Notes: generated by a model from the letters alone, not told the origin. 64,000 bases of DNA from Methylotuvimicrobium sp. KM2 (GCF_038051925.1 NZ_CP150634.1:1116001-1180000); one strand, 5' to 3'; positions 47,476 through 57,445 are shown, counted from the first letter of the stretch. Numbers and translations: made by a program.

Positions 47476-50091
47476 TTATATTTTGTGCCGGCTGAATGCA
47501 GGCAGCACGATTAACGTGCAAATGATGGTGAAGGAAATGCCGATCGCCAGTAACAAGCCCATGCTGGATGTGCCTGGATGAGGCGTGAAGGCAAGACTGG
47601 AAAAACTGCATAAGGTTGTTAAAGAACTGAATAAGACGCCTCGTGCGGTGCTGCTTTGCAGCAGGTCGACGCCGTTCGACCAGTGGCTGTTCAGTCGGTG
47701 CACGACATGAATGCCGCTGTCGACGCCCATGCCCATCAGTAGTGGCAAGGCGATGATGTTGGCGAAATTAAACGGATTGTTGAGCAAGACATTGGTCGCT
47801 CCTGTCAATAAGGTCGCAAGCAGTAGCGATCCGATCATCAATAGCGTATCGCGGATGTTTTTCGTAATGATCAGCATGAGCATGACGATAGCCGCGAATG
47901 CGCAAGCGAAGGCTTCGACAAATGACAGGATGATTGCGTCGCCGGAGGCTTTATCGATAATCGGTAAGCCGGATACGGTAGTATCGATGCTTTGTACGTC
48001 ATTGACGAAGGCTTCCCGGTGACTGACGATGTTTAGGTTTTTCTCCGGCGTGATCATGATTTTATAAAGGCCGGTTTTACTCTGCCAATGGTCGGTTATG
48101 TAAGGCGGCAGGTCATTCAGGTCGTAAGCCTGGGCGGTCAAGCTGATGCTCAAGCGCTGCATCGTATAAGGTAGCAGGCCCAATATGTTTTGTTCCAATT
48201 GGCTGTATTCGGCATTCGGTTCGGGTTGCCGGTCGGCAAATTCAATATAGCTGTTGATTCGTGCGAGTAGGGTTTTCAGTATCGGAATCGGGACGGCGGT
48301 CGTTGCTTCATCGATGGCTTTTTGTAATGTAACGGCGAAACGAATCGCGGCATCGCGCTGATCGTTGGCAAGTAACGGTTTACCGAATTGTTTGAGTTGG
48401 GCGCCGAGAATCATGTCCAGTTCTTCGATCCGATAGAGTTTGTCCTCTTGGTCGCCGGCGACAAAGCTCGATAGGGTGAGTGCTTCATGAGTCGTCGGCA
48501 AAGCGCGTAATGCTTCGGCTCGTCGGTCGGCTTCCGCTAGGCTGTCGGCAAGGCCGGTTAGCGAATAAGGCGATTCATTGCGTGACGACAAGAGCTCTTT
48601 GAATGTAGAGGCCGATTCGCGGCTGGGGTCGCGTAAGTTGAATGTGCTGGAATCGAACTCCAGTTGTGTAAGTATCGCGGCCGAGGCAATGGCAAGCAGT
48701 ATGCTGACGGTTCTGATCGCTTTGGCATGACGAAACGGAAAATGGGCGATGGCCGATGATAGTTGCGAGGATCTAAACGGGGCGGTTTTACCCAGAGGCA
48801 TGACTTTCAATAATGCGGGTACGATCGATAATGAAAGCCCCAGGCCGATGAACATTCCGGCGCTGGAAATAATGCCTAATTCGGATACGCCGGAGTAGTC
48901 GGTCGGAATGAATCCGAGAAAGCCGATGGCGGTGGTCAATGCGCATAAAAACAGCGAGAAGCCAATGCTGTTGATGCTTTCGGTAATTGCGCTTTCATTG
49001 TTCATGCCTGCTGCACGGCATTCGCGGTAGCGTAGGCACAAATGCGTGGCGTAGTCGACGCCGAGTCCGATATACAAAACGGCAAAGGCCACTGAAATAA
49101 TATTTAAATGTCCGACCGCGAGCGTGGCGAAGCCGGCGGTCAGAATCAGGCCCATGATCAATGCGGCCAATGTAGTTAACAGGAGTCTGACGGATCGGTA
49201 GCTCAACCATAGCGAGGCGCAAACAAGCAGCAGCGATAAGATTCCGGAAACGATCGCACCTTCGCTGACTGTTTCGAGCTCTTCGTGTTGTAAAGCGGTT
49301 TCGCCGGTAATTCGAATGCGGACCGCAGGGTTTTCTTGCATGATCGATTGACTCACGGATCGCGCGACCGAAAGCGCAAAATCGGCGGGCATGATGTCGG
49401 TAAAAATCAGTTTGGGTTTGGCAATGACGATCGAGCGTTTAGACTCGGTATTGAGTCGGTGGTCGGCTAGTAGGTTTTGCCAGGATAAATAACGAGGGTT
49501 CCGATTGAGTCGACGGTCGACTGTGTCGTCTATCGCAGTCAGCAGCGGCGTAAGATTCATCGGTAACGATTTATTTTTTTCCTCGAGCGCTTGGCGAATG
49601 ATTTCGAATAAGCCTTCCAAGTTGTAGTGTTGCGCGAGATAGCCGATGAACGGTTGGGCGTCGGTCAGTTTTTTCGACAGGTCGTCTAACTCGTCAAGGC
49701 TTAGGAATAATAAGGCTTGTTGCTTAAAAAATGCGTTATCGGTTGGTATTATTGCCGACTCGAAGTGTTCCTTGTCACGGCTTAGACGCTGTGCGAGTTC
49801 GGCTGCGGCCCGGGAAATTTGTTCCGGAGTTTCGCCGTCGACCACCAGCATGATCGCGGCGGCGTCTTCGGGAAAGGCGTTGTTCAGACGAAAGCGATTG
49901 ACTTGAAAAGGTAAATCCGGCGACAACATTTGTGTCGTATCGGTATTGAATCCGAGGTTGTTGATCGTGTAATGCAGGCTAAAGCCGCACAGAGTCGTGG
50001 TCAGAATCAGCAAAGTCCACGGAAAACGCACGACTTGGCGGTCCCACCATAGTAATAATCTGTGAATAAGGGTGTCGTGATGCTGAGTCAT
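47476..50091 (-). CDS. hpnN: Hopanoid-associated RND transporter HpnN
   Basis: The 871 residues have two MMPL/RND halves, each with a large loop and TM bundle (PWTLLILTTTLCGFSLHYTIN; LSLLLVCASLWLSYRSVRLLLTTLAALIMG; NIISVAFAVLYIGLGVDYATHLCLRY; ASAILTQLEFDSSTFNLRDPSRESA; ILSFVEAFACAFAAIVMLMLI). HpnN carries hopanoids to the outer membrane in Rhodopseudomonas and Burkholderia. It sits between hpnG and hpnO with 16-19 bp gaps. The conserved GVDYATHL is found in family members. Confidence 0.93.
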   Translation of the reverse strand: MTQHHDTLIHRLLLWWDRQVVRFPWTLLILTTTLCGFSLHYTINNLGFNTDTTQMLSPDLPFQVNRFRLNNAFPEDAAAIMLVVDGETPEQISRAAAELAQRLSRDKEHFESAIIPTDNAFFKQQALLFLSLDELDDLSKKLTDAQPFIGYLAQHYNLEGLFEIIRQALEEKNKSLPMNLTPLLTAIDDTVDRRLNRNPRYLSWQNLLADHRLNTESKRSIVIAKPKLIFTDIMPADFALSVARSVSQSIMQENPAVRIRITGETALQHEELETVSEGAIVSGILSLLLVCASLWLSYRSVRLLLTTLAALIMGLILTAGFATLAVGHLNIISVAFAVLYIGLGVDYATHLCLRYRECRAAGMNNESAITESINSIGFSLFLCALTTAIGFLGFIPTDYSGVSELGIISSAGMFIGLGLSLSIVPALLKVMPLGKTAPFRSSQLSSAIAHFPFRHAKAIRTVSILLAIASAAILTQLEFDSSTFNLRDPSRESASTFKELLSSRNESPYSLTGLADSLAEADRRAEALRALPTTHEALTLSSFVAGDQEDKLYRIEELDMILGAQLKQFGKPLLANDQRDAAIRFAVTLQKAIDEATTAVPIPILKTLLARINSYIEFADRQPEPNAEYSQLEQNILGLLPYTMQRLSISLTAQAYDLNDLPPYITDHWQSKTGLYKIMITPEKNLNIVSHREAFVNDVQSIDTTVSGLPIIDKASGDAIILSFVEAFACAFAAIVMLMLIITKNIRDTLLMIGSLLLATLLTGATNVLLNNPFNFANIIALPLLMGMGVDSGIHVVHRLNSHWSNGVDLLQSSTARGVLFSSLTTLCSFSSLAFTPHPGTSSMGLLLAIGISFTIICTLIVLPAFSRHKI

Positions 50092-50110
50092 GCCGGCGTT
50101 GCGCGGATTT

Positions 50111-50815
50111 TTAGTTAACGATTGATGGCAGCCAAATCGATGCGGCCTGTTTCAATGTTTTTTGCGATGCATGAAAGTGCCGGCCTAATTGTATCAGGCT
50201 TGGTAATTCTAAGGGATGTTTGATTAGATGGTTAAGTAGTTTGGCGATATTGACTTCGCCGTTTTGGTCCAATGCATGCGCGACGGCTTTCGGTAGGCTC
50301 ATGTCGGCGGGGTCTGCGATCGATCTAATGGCTAGGAAATCGATTCGGCAAGCCTTAGCGACTTTGGCGATGGCAACGCTTTCCATGTCCAGTGCCGCGG
50401 CACCGGTTTTTCGATGGAGCTCTTTTTTGTCCTTGCTTGTGGCGACAAGCGTATTGCTGGACGCTAGGCTGATATGCGCGACAGGGGTAAGCGCGTTTAA
50501 TAGCGCTTGCACTTCAGCAAGCCAAGGAGATCGGATGTCGATGCTTTCCAAGTCATCGCTAATGAGTTGTTCGGGTAGGGTTAGGTTGCCTGGGCGCAAG
50601 TCAGGTGCGAGCGCGGCGGCACAACCCCAGCTTATCAGGCGTTCGGCGCCTTGATCGAGCAGTTGTTCAGCGGCTTGCTTGGCATTTTTCGGGCCGGCGC
50701 CGGATTGAATGATAAGGATATTTTCGGCGATGACGTGACAGCACCCTTTCTTCGGTTTGTCCGAAGTCAGGGTGCTTAGTTCTTCCGGTAGGGCGGCAAT
50801 AATCCCCGTGATCAC
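50111..50815 (-). CDS. hpnG: Hopanoid nucleosidase/phosphorylase HpnG
   Basis: The 234 residues resemble the purine nucleoside phosphorylase/MTA nucleosidase fold: IIAALPEELSTL, ILIIQSGAGPKNAKQAAEQLLDQGAERLISWGCAAAL, AALDMESVAIAKVAKACRIDFLAIRSIADPAD. The catalytic Asp/Glu (DMESVA and RSIADPAD) are present. HpnG removes adenine from adenosylhopane, giving ribosylhopane. Its start overlaps the shc stop by 4 bp. Confidence 0.93.
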   Translation of the reverse strand: MITGIIAALPEELSTLTSDKPKKGCCHVIAENILIIQSGAGPKNAKQAAEQLLDQGAERLISWGCAAALAPDLRPGNLTLPEQLISDDLESIDIRSPWLAEVQALLNALTPVAHISLASSNTLVATSKDKKELHRKTGAAALDMESVAIAKVAKACRIDFLAIRSIADPADMSLPKAVAHALDQNGEVNIAKLLNHLIKHPLELPSLIQLGRHFHASQKTLKQAASIWLPSIVN

Positions 50816-52770
50816 GAGTTATTGATCGCGTTACGGTATTTGGCCAGGGCCCACAGCGGGAAGAATTTGTCGTAGCCGTGATATTTCAAATAAAACACTT
50901 TTGGAAAACCGGGGGCGGTAAAGCATTTGTCGTTCCAGCTACCGTCGGTCAACTGGGTTTTCATGAGAAACTCAACGCCGGCTTTGACTTCCGGGCTATG
51001 CGCTTCGCCGGCCGCAATCAAGCCGATAACGGCCCAGGCGGTTTGAAACGCAGTGCTGAAGCGATATTTTCCGCGAAAGTTCTGTTCGTCATGATAACTG
51101 AAGTTGTCTTCGCCCCAGCCGCCATCTTCGCGTTGCACGCTTTTCAGCCATTTCGCCGCATTGACATACATCGGGTCGGTTTTAGGGACATCGGTTTGTT
51201 CGAGGCCCAATAATACCGACCAGGTGCCGTATATATAGTTGGTTCCCCAGCGTCCGAACCAAGAGCCGTCCGCTTCTTGTTCGCTACGAATATAATCGAT
51301 GGTGCGTTGCAGTGCCGGGCGGTATTCGTCGTGGCCTTTTGCGACGCGTGCCATCAGCATCGCGCAGCGCGCGCTGACGTCGACCGTGGGCGGGTCGAGT
51401 AAGGCACCGTGGTCGGCGAACGGAATTTCGTTCAAGTAATAATATGTGTTATCGACATCGAATGCGCCGTAGCCGCCGTTTTCCGATTGCATGCCGACGA
51501 TCCAGCGTGTCGCGCGGTGTATCGATTCGTCCAACTCGGGCAGATTAGAATCGGCCATGGCGAACGCAACGAGTCCGGTGTCGTCGACATCGGGATAGTG
51601 TGGGTTGGCATATTGAAACGCCCAGCCGCCGCCTTCCAAGTCGGGTTTAGTTACTTGCCAGTCGCCCGGTTCGTCTATCAATTGCTTAGATTTTAGCCAA
51701 TCATAGGCGCGAATCAAAGCGTCGCGATTGCCGTTTTTGTCGACTTCCTGCAAGGCTAGGGCTGTTAGGCCGGTATCCCAGACGGGTGACAGGCACGGTT
51801 GGCAATAGGCGTCGTGTTCGTTGATGACCAATAATTTATCGATCGCTTTTCTAGCCGTAACGACCAGTTCATGATCTTTCGGCATGCCGAGTAGCAGCAT
51901 CGCTTCGTAAGCATTGACCATGGCCGGGAAAATTCCGCCCAAGCCGTCTTCGCCGTTCAGGCGCTCGACGAACCAATCTTTGGCTTTGTCGAGCGCTTTT
52001 TGATGCATGCTTTGGGGAATCAGCGGACGGGTGAAGCGACCGAGCTTGTCCAGCATCAAGAAAAACTTGTTCAACGCGGTGCGCTCGGGAAAATAATGTT
52101 TTTCCTTGTCCGGATGAACGACGAACAGTTCCAGAATGTCGACTTTATTCGGGTTTTTCGCGGTCGCTTTTTCTGAGCACAGAACGAACAACGGCACCAT
52201 GACCGTTCTGGACCAATACGAAACCTTGTCCAAATGGAACGGAAACCATTTCGGAAACAGCATGATTTCAACCGGAATATAAGGCACGCCGCGCCAAGGC
52301 AATTGTTCGAACATCGCTAGCGCTATGCGCGTGAACACATTGGCGCGAGCCGCACCGCCTTGGCTTAGGATGTAATTTTTGAGTTTTTTCATGTGCGGCG
52401 CGTCGATCGAATCGCCGGCCATTTTTAGCGCATAGTACACCTTGACGCTACAACTAATATCGCCCGGGCCGGCGGTAAATAGCGGATAACTGCCGTCCTC
52501 GGATTGGCGCGATCTCAAATAATTGGCAATCTTGGCTTGCAGGGTTGTATCGATTTCGCCCAAGTAATGCATCATCATGATGTATTCGGCAGGAATCGTG
52601 CAATCGGCTTCCAACTCGAAAATCCAATGGCCGTCCGGTTGTTGTCGCTTTAGCAGGTAATCCTGCGCCTTGCCGATAGCTTTGTTTAAATCGTTAGGCT
52701 TGGCGATGATAGCCGTGGCGGAGCGGGACAAGTCGCGCGTGTTGGTCTCTGTAGTGGCGTCGGTGAACAT
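50812..52770 (-). CDS. shc: Squalene-hopene cyclase
   Basis: At 652 residues this is the normal length. The DXDD catalytic motif is near residue 394 (YPDVDDTGLVAFAM). QW repeats include RQQPDGHWIFELEAD, EADGSWFGRWGTNYIYGTW and REDGGWGEDNFSY, and SPVWDTGLTALAL precedes the active site. The enzyme cyclises squalene to hopene/hopanol on the membrane. It follows squalene synthase by 10 bp. Confidence 0.98.
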   Translation of the reverse strand: MFTDATTETNTRDLSRSATAIIAKPNDLNKAIGKAQDYLLKRQQPDGHWIFELEADCTIPAEYIMMMHYLGEIDTTLQAKIANYLRSRQSEDGSYPLFTAGPGDISCSVKVYYALKMAGDSIDAPHMKKLKNYILSQGGAARANVFTRIALAMFEQLPWRGVPYIPVEIMLFPKWFPFHLDKVSYWSRTVMVPLFVLCSEKATAKNPNKVDILELFVVHPDKEKHYFPERTALNKFFLMLDKLGRFTRPLIPQSMHQKALDKAKDWFVERLNGEDGLGGIFPAMVNAYEAMLLLGMPKDHELVVTARKAIDKLLVINEHDAYCQPCLSPVWDTGLTALALQEVDKNGNRDALIRAYDWLKSKQLIDEPGDWQVTKPDLEGGGWAFQYANPHYPDVDDTGLVAFAMADSNLPELDESIHRATRWIVGMQSENGGYGAFDVDNTYYYLNEIPFADHGALLDPPTVDVSARCAMLMARVAKGHDEYRPALQRTIDYIRSEQEADGSWFGRWGTNYIYGTWSVLLGLEQTDVPKTDPMYVNAAKWLKSVQREDGGWGEDNFSYHDEQNFRGKYRFSTAFQTAWAVIGLIAAGEAHSPEVKAGVEFLMKTQLTDGSWNDKCFTAPGFPKVFYLKYHGYDKFFPLWALAKYRNAINNS

Positions 52771-52780
52771 AATGCTTCCT

Positions 52781-53881
52781 TTATAGTGCTGACTTAGCTT
52801 TCAGGGATTGTGGGTGGTAAGTCCAATCGGGCGATTCGAGCCCGCGGCTGGTCAGATTAAACAATAAGGACAGCAGCAGGTTGCTGCGCCCGGTAAGACG
52901 AGTTGTTAGAATGGTCGCTTTGACACTGTTTCGGGTGATCTTGACTTGGTTCGATTGTTTAAAGTCCAAGTGCTGCTTGATTTTTCGCAAGGTCAGGACC
53001 GCCATGCCAAGCGCCCATAAACAGAAGTTTCTAATTCCGGTTTCGTGCGACGGAATCAGCTGCGTATAAGCAAGTGCATTACGCAGGTGTCCGTGTGCGA
53101 TGCTGATTAGGTGTTCAAGGCCTTTTCGGAAGTTCTCGTCGTCGGTTTCCGGCGTCAACATGGATAAGTCGAAACCGGTCTCGTCGAAAATATCTTGAGG
53201 CAGCCAGCAAACACCTCGGCTAGCGTCGTCCCATATATCCTTGAGGATGTTTGTCATTTGCAGACCTTGTCCGAACGATACCGAGAGTTCGAGCAGGCGC
53301 TCTTTATTAGCCGCAATCTCGGGCGAGTAATGGCAAAACAGTTTGGCGAGCATTTCGCCGACGCAGCCGGCTACGTAATAACAGTAGTTATCCATGTCGG
53401 CCATGGTCGGCAGTCCATTGCTTAGATTTTGCGCCTGAAAGACAGGCATGCCTTGTGCCATTGTCTCGACGCAAGTTGCCAGCGCCTCAATCTGTTGCGG
53501 ATCGAACGAATGCGTGATTTGAATGACGCGTGGCGTCAGGTCGATCAGCGTATGTTCGGCCGGAATGGTTTGCTCTGAAAGTAAGGGGGCTAGATCGGCG
53601 GCAAAATCATTCGCGCCATGACCGGTTTTGACGGTTTCGATGAAACGCTCGCAGAAAGTTTTTTTCTGTTCCGGGCTAAGCGAAACTTCGTCTTCTACTG
53701 TGTCCACAATTCGACACAGTAGATAGGCATTCGCTACAGGGCGATAAAGACTTTCCGGTAGTTGAGGAATCGTGAGCGCAAACGTCCTGGAGACGCCTTC
53801 AAGCAGCAGTGCCTGAAATTCATCGTCGGATAGGCCGGTTAATGACTCCGGTTTGTCCAGTGTTGGTTGTAATGCGCTCAT
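52781..53881 (-). CDS. Squalene synthase (farnesyl-diphosphate farnesyltransferase type)
   Basis: The 366 residues carry the two aspartate-rich motifs: D60-E65 (RIVDTVEDE) and the second near residue 213 (MTNILKDIWDD). Other squalene-synthase traits are VSRTFALTIPQLPESLYRPVANAYLLCR, MAQGMPVF and YCYYVAGCVGEMLAKLF, which resemble eukaryotic SQS more than the HpnC/HpnD pair. Methylococcus capsulatus is known to use an SQS-type enzyme. It condenses two farnesyl diphosphates to squalene and supplies the cyclase. It heads the minus-strand hopanoid operon. Confidence 0.93.
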   Translation of the reverse strand: MSALQPTLDKPESLTGLSDDEFQALLLEGVSRTFALTIPQLPESLYRPVANAYLLCRIVDTVEDEVSLSPEQKKTFCERFIETVKTGHGANDFAADLAPLLSEQTIPAEHTLIDLTPRVIQITHSFDPQQIEALATCVETMAQGMPVFQAQNLSNGLPTMADMDNYCYYVAGCVGEMLAKLFCHYSPEIAANKERLLELSVSFGQGLQMTNILKDIWDDASRGVCWLPQDIFDETGFDLSMLTPETDDENFRKGLEHLISIAHGHLRNALAYTQLIPSHETGIRNFCLWALGMAVLTLRKIKQHLDFKQSNQVKITRNSVKATILTTRLTGRSNLLLSLLFNLTSRGLESPDWTYHPQSLKAKSAL

Positions 53882-54353
53882 GATTATTTTCTAAGATTTC
53901 GTCTTGAGGGTGTTGGAAACAGACTGAATTTAACGGCAATGATAGACTGTTTGTTGGTATTTTGCAAAGCAATGTTGTTTTCTAGCCAATATGAGGAAAA
54001 TCCTGTGCTCTGGCTCTGTTATATAGAATAAAAATCAACTATTTAAAAGTTTATGTTGTATTTTTGCAAATAGGCTGCAATGTGCTCCGGTTTGGCGCTT
54101 AAGGCGATAAAATTATGCTAAAACTGGAGTCGATTCCGAAAAGATAGTATTCTACTTGTAAATCTATAAATGATTGTAATTTATAAGGACTTATATTTTA
54201 GGTGGGTTGTTTTGATTCGCCGGAAGTTATTTTCATGGAAAGGTGCTTGATATTTTTGGTCTGTTGCAAGCATGCAACAGGTCGTTTTTCGGTTATATGA
54301 GGCTTGATAACGATCGGCCTTGCTTGTATTCAGTCAATATGGAGGATATGCCC
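53882..54353. promoter_or_regulatory. Divergent promoter region between squalene synthase and hpnH
   Basis: 472 bp, AT-rich (runs such as AATTTATAAGGACTTATATTTTAGG). It must contain promoters for both directions. No -35/-10 pair was certain. The open frame upstream of hpnH (54243-54353) is considered leader, not coding. Confidence 0.5.
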
Positions 54354-55466
54354 GTGGGTGTGCCATTACGTCAGCAGTTAGCAGTTGGTAGTTATCTTAT
54401 TAAGCAAAAACTGAAAGGGGCTAAAAAGTATCCTTTGGTTTTAATGCTCGAGCCATTGTTTCGATGCAATCTGGCTTGCGCAGGATGCGGAAAGATCGAC
54501 TATCCGGATGATATTTTAGATAAGCGGTTATCGGTCGAGGAATGTTTGCAAGCGGTCGACGAATGCGGTGCGCCAATGGTTTCGATCCCCGGTGGCGAAC
54601 CGTTAATTCATAAAGATATGCCGGCAATTGTCGAAGGCATCGTTGCGAGAAAGAAATTCGTTTATCTATGCACGAATGCGCTGTTATTGAAGAAGAAAAT
54701 TGATGATTATAAGCCTTCTCCATATTTGACGTTCTCCATTCATTTAGATGGAAATAAAGAAAGACACGATGCATCGGTTTGCCAGGACGGCGTTTTCGAT
54801 AGGGCGGTCGAAGCGATCAAGTTAGCGCTCGATAAAGGTTTTAGAGTCACGATCAATTGCACGCTGTTTCAAGGAGAGAAAGCGAAAGAAGTGGCCGAAT
54901 TTTTGGATTACGCGATGGAGTTGGGTGTCGAAGGCATTACAATCGCGCCGGGTTTCAGTTACGAACGCGCGCCGCAACAAGATATCTTCATCAAAGGACG
55001 CGATGTCAAGGAGTTATTCCGGGGTATTTTCAAGATCGGCAAGAATCGTAAATGGAAATTGAATCATTCGTCGCTCTATTTAGACTTTTTGGCCGGAAAT
55101 CAAAGCTATAATTGTACGCCATGGGGCAATCCGACCCGTAATGTATTCGGTTGGCAAAAGCCTTGTTACTTGCTATCCGACGAAGGTTATGCGGAAACCT
55201 TCCAGCAATTGCTCGATGAAACGCCATGGGAAAAATACGGTACTTCGAAAAATCCGAAATGCGCCAGTTGCATGGCGCATTGCGGTTACGAGGCAACAGC
55301 CGTGGAAGACATGATGAAAAACCCGATTAAAGGTTTATTGACAGCGATCAGAGGGCCTAAAACCGAAGGCGACATGGTTCCGGAGCCGGTTCCTGTTTAT
55401 GCAAATGAAAAGCCGGCTTCTAGTCTCTCCGGTATTCCTATTACTGTCGAGGCGATGGATTCTTAA
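54354..55466 (+). CDS. hpnH: Hopanoid adenosylation radical-SAM protein HpnH
   Basis: The 370-residue radical SAM enzyme has the CxxxCxxC cluster motif (LFRCNLACAGCGKIDYP), SVEECLQAVDECGAPMVSIPGGEPLIHKDM, VYLCTNALLLKKKID, LTFSIHLDGNKERHD, and a C-terminal Cys-rich SPASM-like region (CASCMAHCGYEATAVEDM). It adds 5'-deoxyadenosyl to hopene, the first step of side-chain synthesis. The published family starts MSVPLRQQ; GTG 54354 (VGVPLRQQ) with GGAGG 8 bp upstream matches this, so the longer frame starting at 54243 is rejected. Confidence 0.96.
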   Translation: MGVPLRQQLAVGSYLIKQKLKGAKKYPLVLMLEPLFRCNLACAGCGKIDYPDDILDKRLSVEECLQAVDECGAPMVSIPGGEPLIHKDMPAIVEGIVARKKFVYLCTNALLLKKKIDDYKPSPYLTFSIHLDGNKERHDASVCQDGVFDRAVEAIKLALDKGFRVTINCTLFQGEKAKEVAEFLDYAMELGVEGITIAPGFSYERAPQQDIFIKGRDVKELFRGIFKIGKNRKWKLNHSSLYLDFLAGNQSYNCTPWGNPTRNVFGWQKPCYLLSDEGYAETFQQLLDETPWEKYGTSKNPKCASCMAHCGYEATAVEDMMKNPIKGLLTAIRGPKTEGDMVPEPVPVYANEKPASSLSGIPITVEAMDS

Positions 55467-55949
55467 AGCAGGTTTGAGGTAATTATTCACATCCCCCTAT
55501 CGTTCCCACGCAGAGCGTGGGAACGAGAATGGCCGGGGAACTGAATACTCACGGTTTGAGTGGTGTCCATGCCTTTATGGATATTGGCATGGGCGATATT
55601 GCTGCCGGTATACCTATACTTTTCGCACTTCAAATTTCGGCGTTGCTTAAGGAGAGGCCGGGCTCGGGGCGAGGTATTCAATTCGTCCCGAACGTTTTGG
55701 TTTACTTATTCTGTTTCCCAAACTCCTGAGGTTGTGAAAGTATTGGTGAATACATCGTAAAAAATTTATTTATCATGAAGAGCATGAAGGTAATGAAGAA
55801 AAAGACCATAAAAGCAACAATCTAATTCTTCATGGTTATTTTGTAAGACTATATGCTTTGACAGTCTCTAGAGCTTGGGAAGGAGCGAAAGAGTATATCT
55901 TCTTTACGGCCGGCAACGCATGCCGGAAATTAATGTTTTCGGAGTTTTT
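55467..55949. repeat. Repeat-rich gap between hpnH and hpnM/mlaC
   Basis: CGTTCCCACG-CAGAG-CGTGGGAACG at 55501-55525 is a perfect hairpin of the GTTCCCACG family. GTATACCTATACTTTTCGCACTTC at 55608 is the inverted end of the TTATACCC-bounded element. 55659-55715 matches the repeat at 10766, and CATGAAGAGCATGAAGG near 55776 resembles the ends of the ~170-bp dispersed repeat. Confidence 0.65.
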
Positions 55950-56567
55950 ATGTATCAGAGTCTAATAATAAATAAAATATCGGGTCTTTTTTTGCTTTTT
56001 TTGTTGGGCTTAACCGAAGTTTATGCCGAGGATATTCTCAGCGCCAGAGAGGTTGTTGAAAATTTTCAAGCCGAGTTAATTGATGTTATGAAAAACGGCA
56101 AAGAGCTTGGTTATGAAGGCCGTTTCGATCAGCTTGAAAAACCGGTAAGTGAAAGCCACGATTTAAATATGATTGCAAGAGTCGTGGTCGGGCGAGAATG
56201 GGAGAATATGTCGTCGGATCAACAAGAAAAATTTGTCGAGGTGTTTAGTCGATTCAGCGTTGCGGCTTATGCGCACAATTTTAAGGAATACTCCGGCGAG
56301 TCGTTTAAATTCGAATCGGAGGAAGAGACCGGAAGAGGCGGTGTTATCGTCCATACTTATTTGGTCATACCCGATGATAAGGATGTTAAATTCGATTATA
56401 TGTTGAAGAAAAAGGGTAATAGCTGGAGAATAATCAACATCATTGCCAATGGTGTCAGCGATTTAGCTTTAAGGCGTTCGGAGTATGGCAGTATCTTGAA
56501 ACGGGACGGCTATGACGTGCTGATCGAAAAAATCAGCGAAAAAATCGATTTTTATTCAAAACAGTAG
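55950..56567 (+). CDS. MlaC/Ttg2D-family lipid-binding protein (HpnM)
   Basis: The 205 residues have a signal peptide (ISGLFLLFLLGLTEVYA) and the MlaC/Ttg2 domain (VENFQAELIDVMKNGKELGYEGRFDQLEKPV, MIARVVVGREWENMSSDQQEKFVEVFSRFSVAAYAHNFKEYSG, and GNSWRIINIIANGVSDLALRRSEYGSIL). MlaC ferries phospholipids across the periplasm. The hopanoid-cluster relative is called HpnM. ATG 55950 with GGAG upstream is chosen over the 55875 frame start. Confidence 0.9.
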   Translation: MYQSLIINKISGLFLLFLLGLTEVYAEDILSAREVVENFQAELIDVMKNGKELGYEGRFDQLEKPVSESHDLNMIARVVVGREWENMSSDQQEKFVEVFSRFSVAAYAHNFKEYSGESFKFESEEETGRGGVIVHTYLVIPDDKDVKFDYMLKKKGNSWRIINIIANGVSDLALRRSEYGSILKRDGYDVLIEKISEKIDFYSKQ

Positions 56568-56573
56568 GTTTTT

Positions 56574-57389
56574 ATGGGTATTTTGGGTGGCAAGTTTCAA
56601 CGAATGGTTGTCGTTTTTCTTTGTGCTCAAGCTTACGGGTTAAGTGGTTGCGCGACGACGGCGAGTCAAGATTTATCGTTGTCGGAAGTCGACCCTTACG
56701 AAGACATAAACCGTAAGGTGTATGCTTTTAATATGACGGTTGACGAATATGTTGCCGAACCCGTCGCCAATGCTTATAAAACCGTGGCTCCGGATGTTGT
56801 TCGGACTGGAGTCAATAACTTTTTCGGCAATCTAAAAACCATCAATACCGTTATCAACGATGTTCTGCAGGGTAAGTTTCAGCAAAGTGCCGAGGATTCC
56901 GGGCGTTTTTTGGTGAATTCTACGGTGGGTCTGGGCGGTTTGCTCGATGTCGCAACCGACATGGGGTTGGAACATCATGAAGAAGATTTTGATCAGACAT
57001 TCGCGGTGTGGGGCGTTCCTCAAGGTTCTTATTTGATGCTGCCTTTTTTAGGGCCCTCGACGACCCGGGGCATCCCAGGAGCGGTATTGGATACCGCGGC
57101 GAACCCGGCGACCTATGTTGGAATGCCGGCGCAAGCATTACAAGTGTTGGAAGTTATCAATTCTCGAGCTAATGCTGACGGTGCGCTGAAATTTATCGAT
57201 GAAGCAGCATTGGATCCTTATGTATTCACCCGAGAATCTTATCTTCAGTGGCGCAATAATCTGATCAACGATGGCAATATTGAAGTCGACGCTAATGACG
57301 ATATAGACGAATTGTTAGAATTGGAAGACGCGTTTTATGAAGAAAATGATGCTGAAAAATTAACCGATCAAGCGCCTGGTAACGATTAG
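56574..57389 (+). CDS. mlaA: MlaA/VacJ-family outer membrane lipoprotein
   Basis: The 271 residues have a lipoprotein signal (lipobox LSGC) and the VacJ domain (DPYEDINRKVYAFNMTVDEYVAEPVANAYKTVAPDVVRTGVNNFFGNL, NSTVGLGGLLDVATDMGLEHHEEDFDQTFAVWGVPQGSYLMLPFLGPSTTRG). MlaA removes phospholipids from the outer leaflet with MlaC. It starts 6 bp after the MlaC gene. The C-terminal tail is very acidic (DANDDIDELLELEDAFYEENDAEK), longer than usual. Confidence 0.93.
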   Translation: MGILGGKFQRMVVVFLCAQAYGLSGCATTASQDLSLSEVDPYEDINRKVYAFNMTVDEYVAEPVANAYKTVAPDVVRTGVNNFFGNLKTINTVINDVLQGKFQQSAEDSGRFLVNSTVGLGGLLDVATDMGLEHHEEDFDQTFAVWGVPQGSYLMLPFLGPSTTRGIPGAVLDTAANPATYVGMPAQALQVLEVINSRANADGALKFIDEAALDPYVFTRESYLQWRNNLINDGNIEVDANDDIDELLELEDAFYEENDAEKLTDQAPGND

Positions 57390-57445
57390 GGTTGTCATTT
57401 TCAAACATTTTAGCTTTATTAAAGGCTATTGTTGGATTAACCTAA

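Noticed and set aside
52781..53881. HpnC or HpnD (presqualene route) assignment
   Set aside because: The protein is longer and has the second aspartate motif and flanks typical of SQS, with no partner HpnC/HpnE gene beside it.
54243..54353. 37-codon N-terminal extension of HpnH
   Set aside because: GTG 54354 has a good Shine-Dalgarno and matches the known family N-terminus (VPLRQQ).
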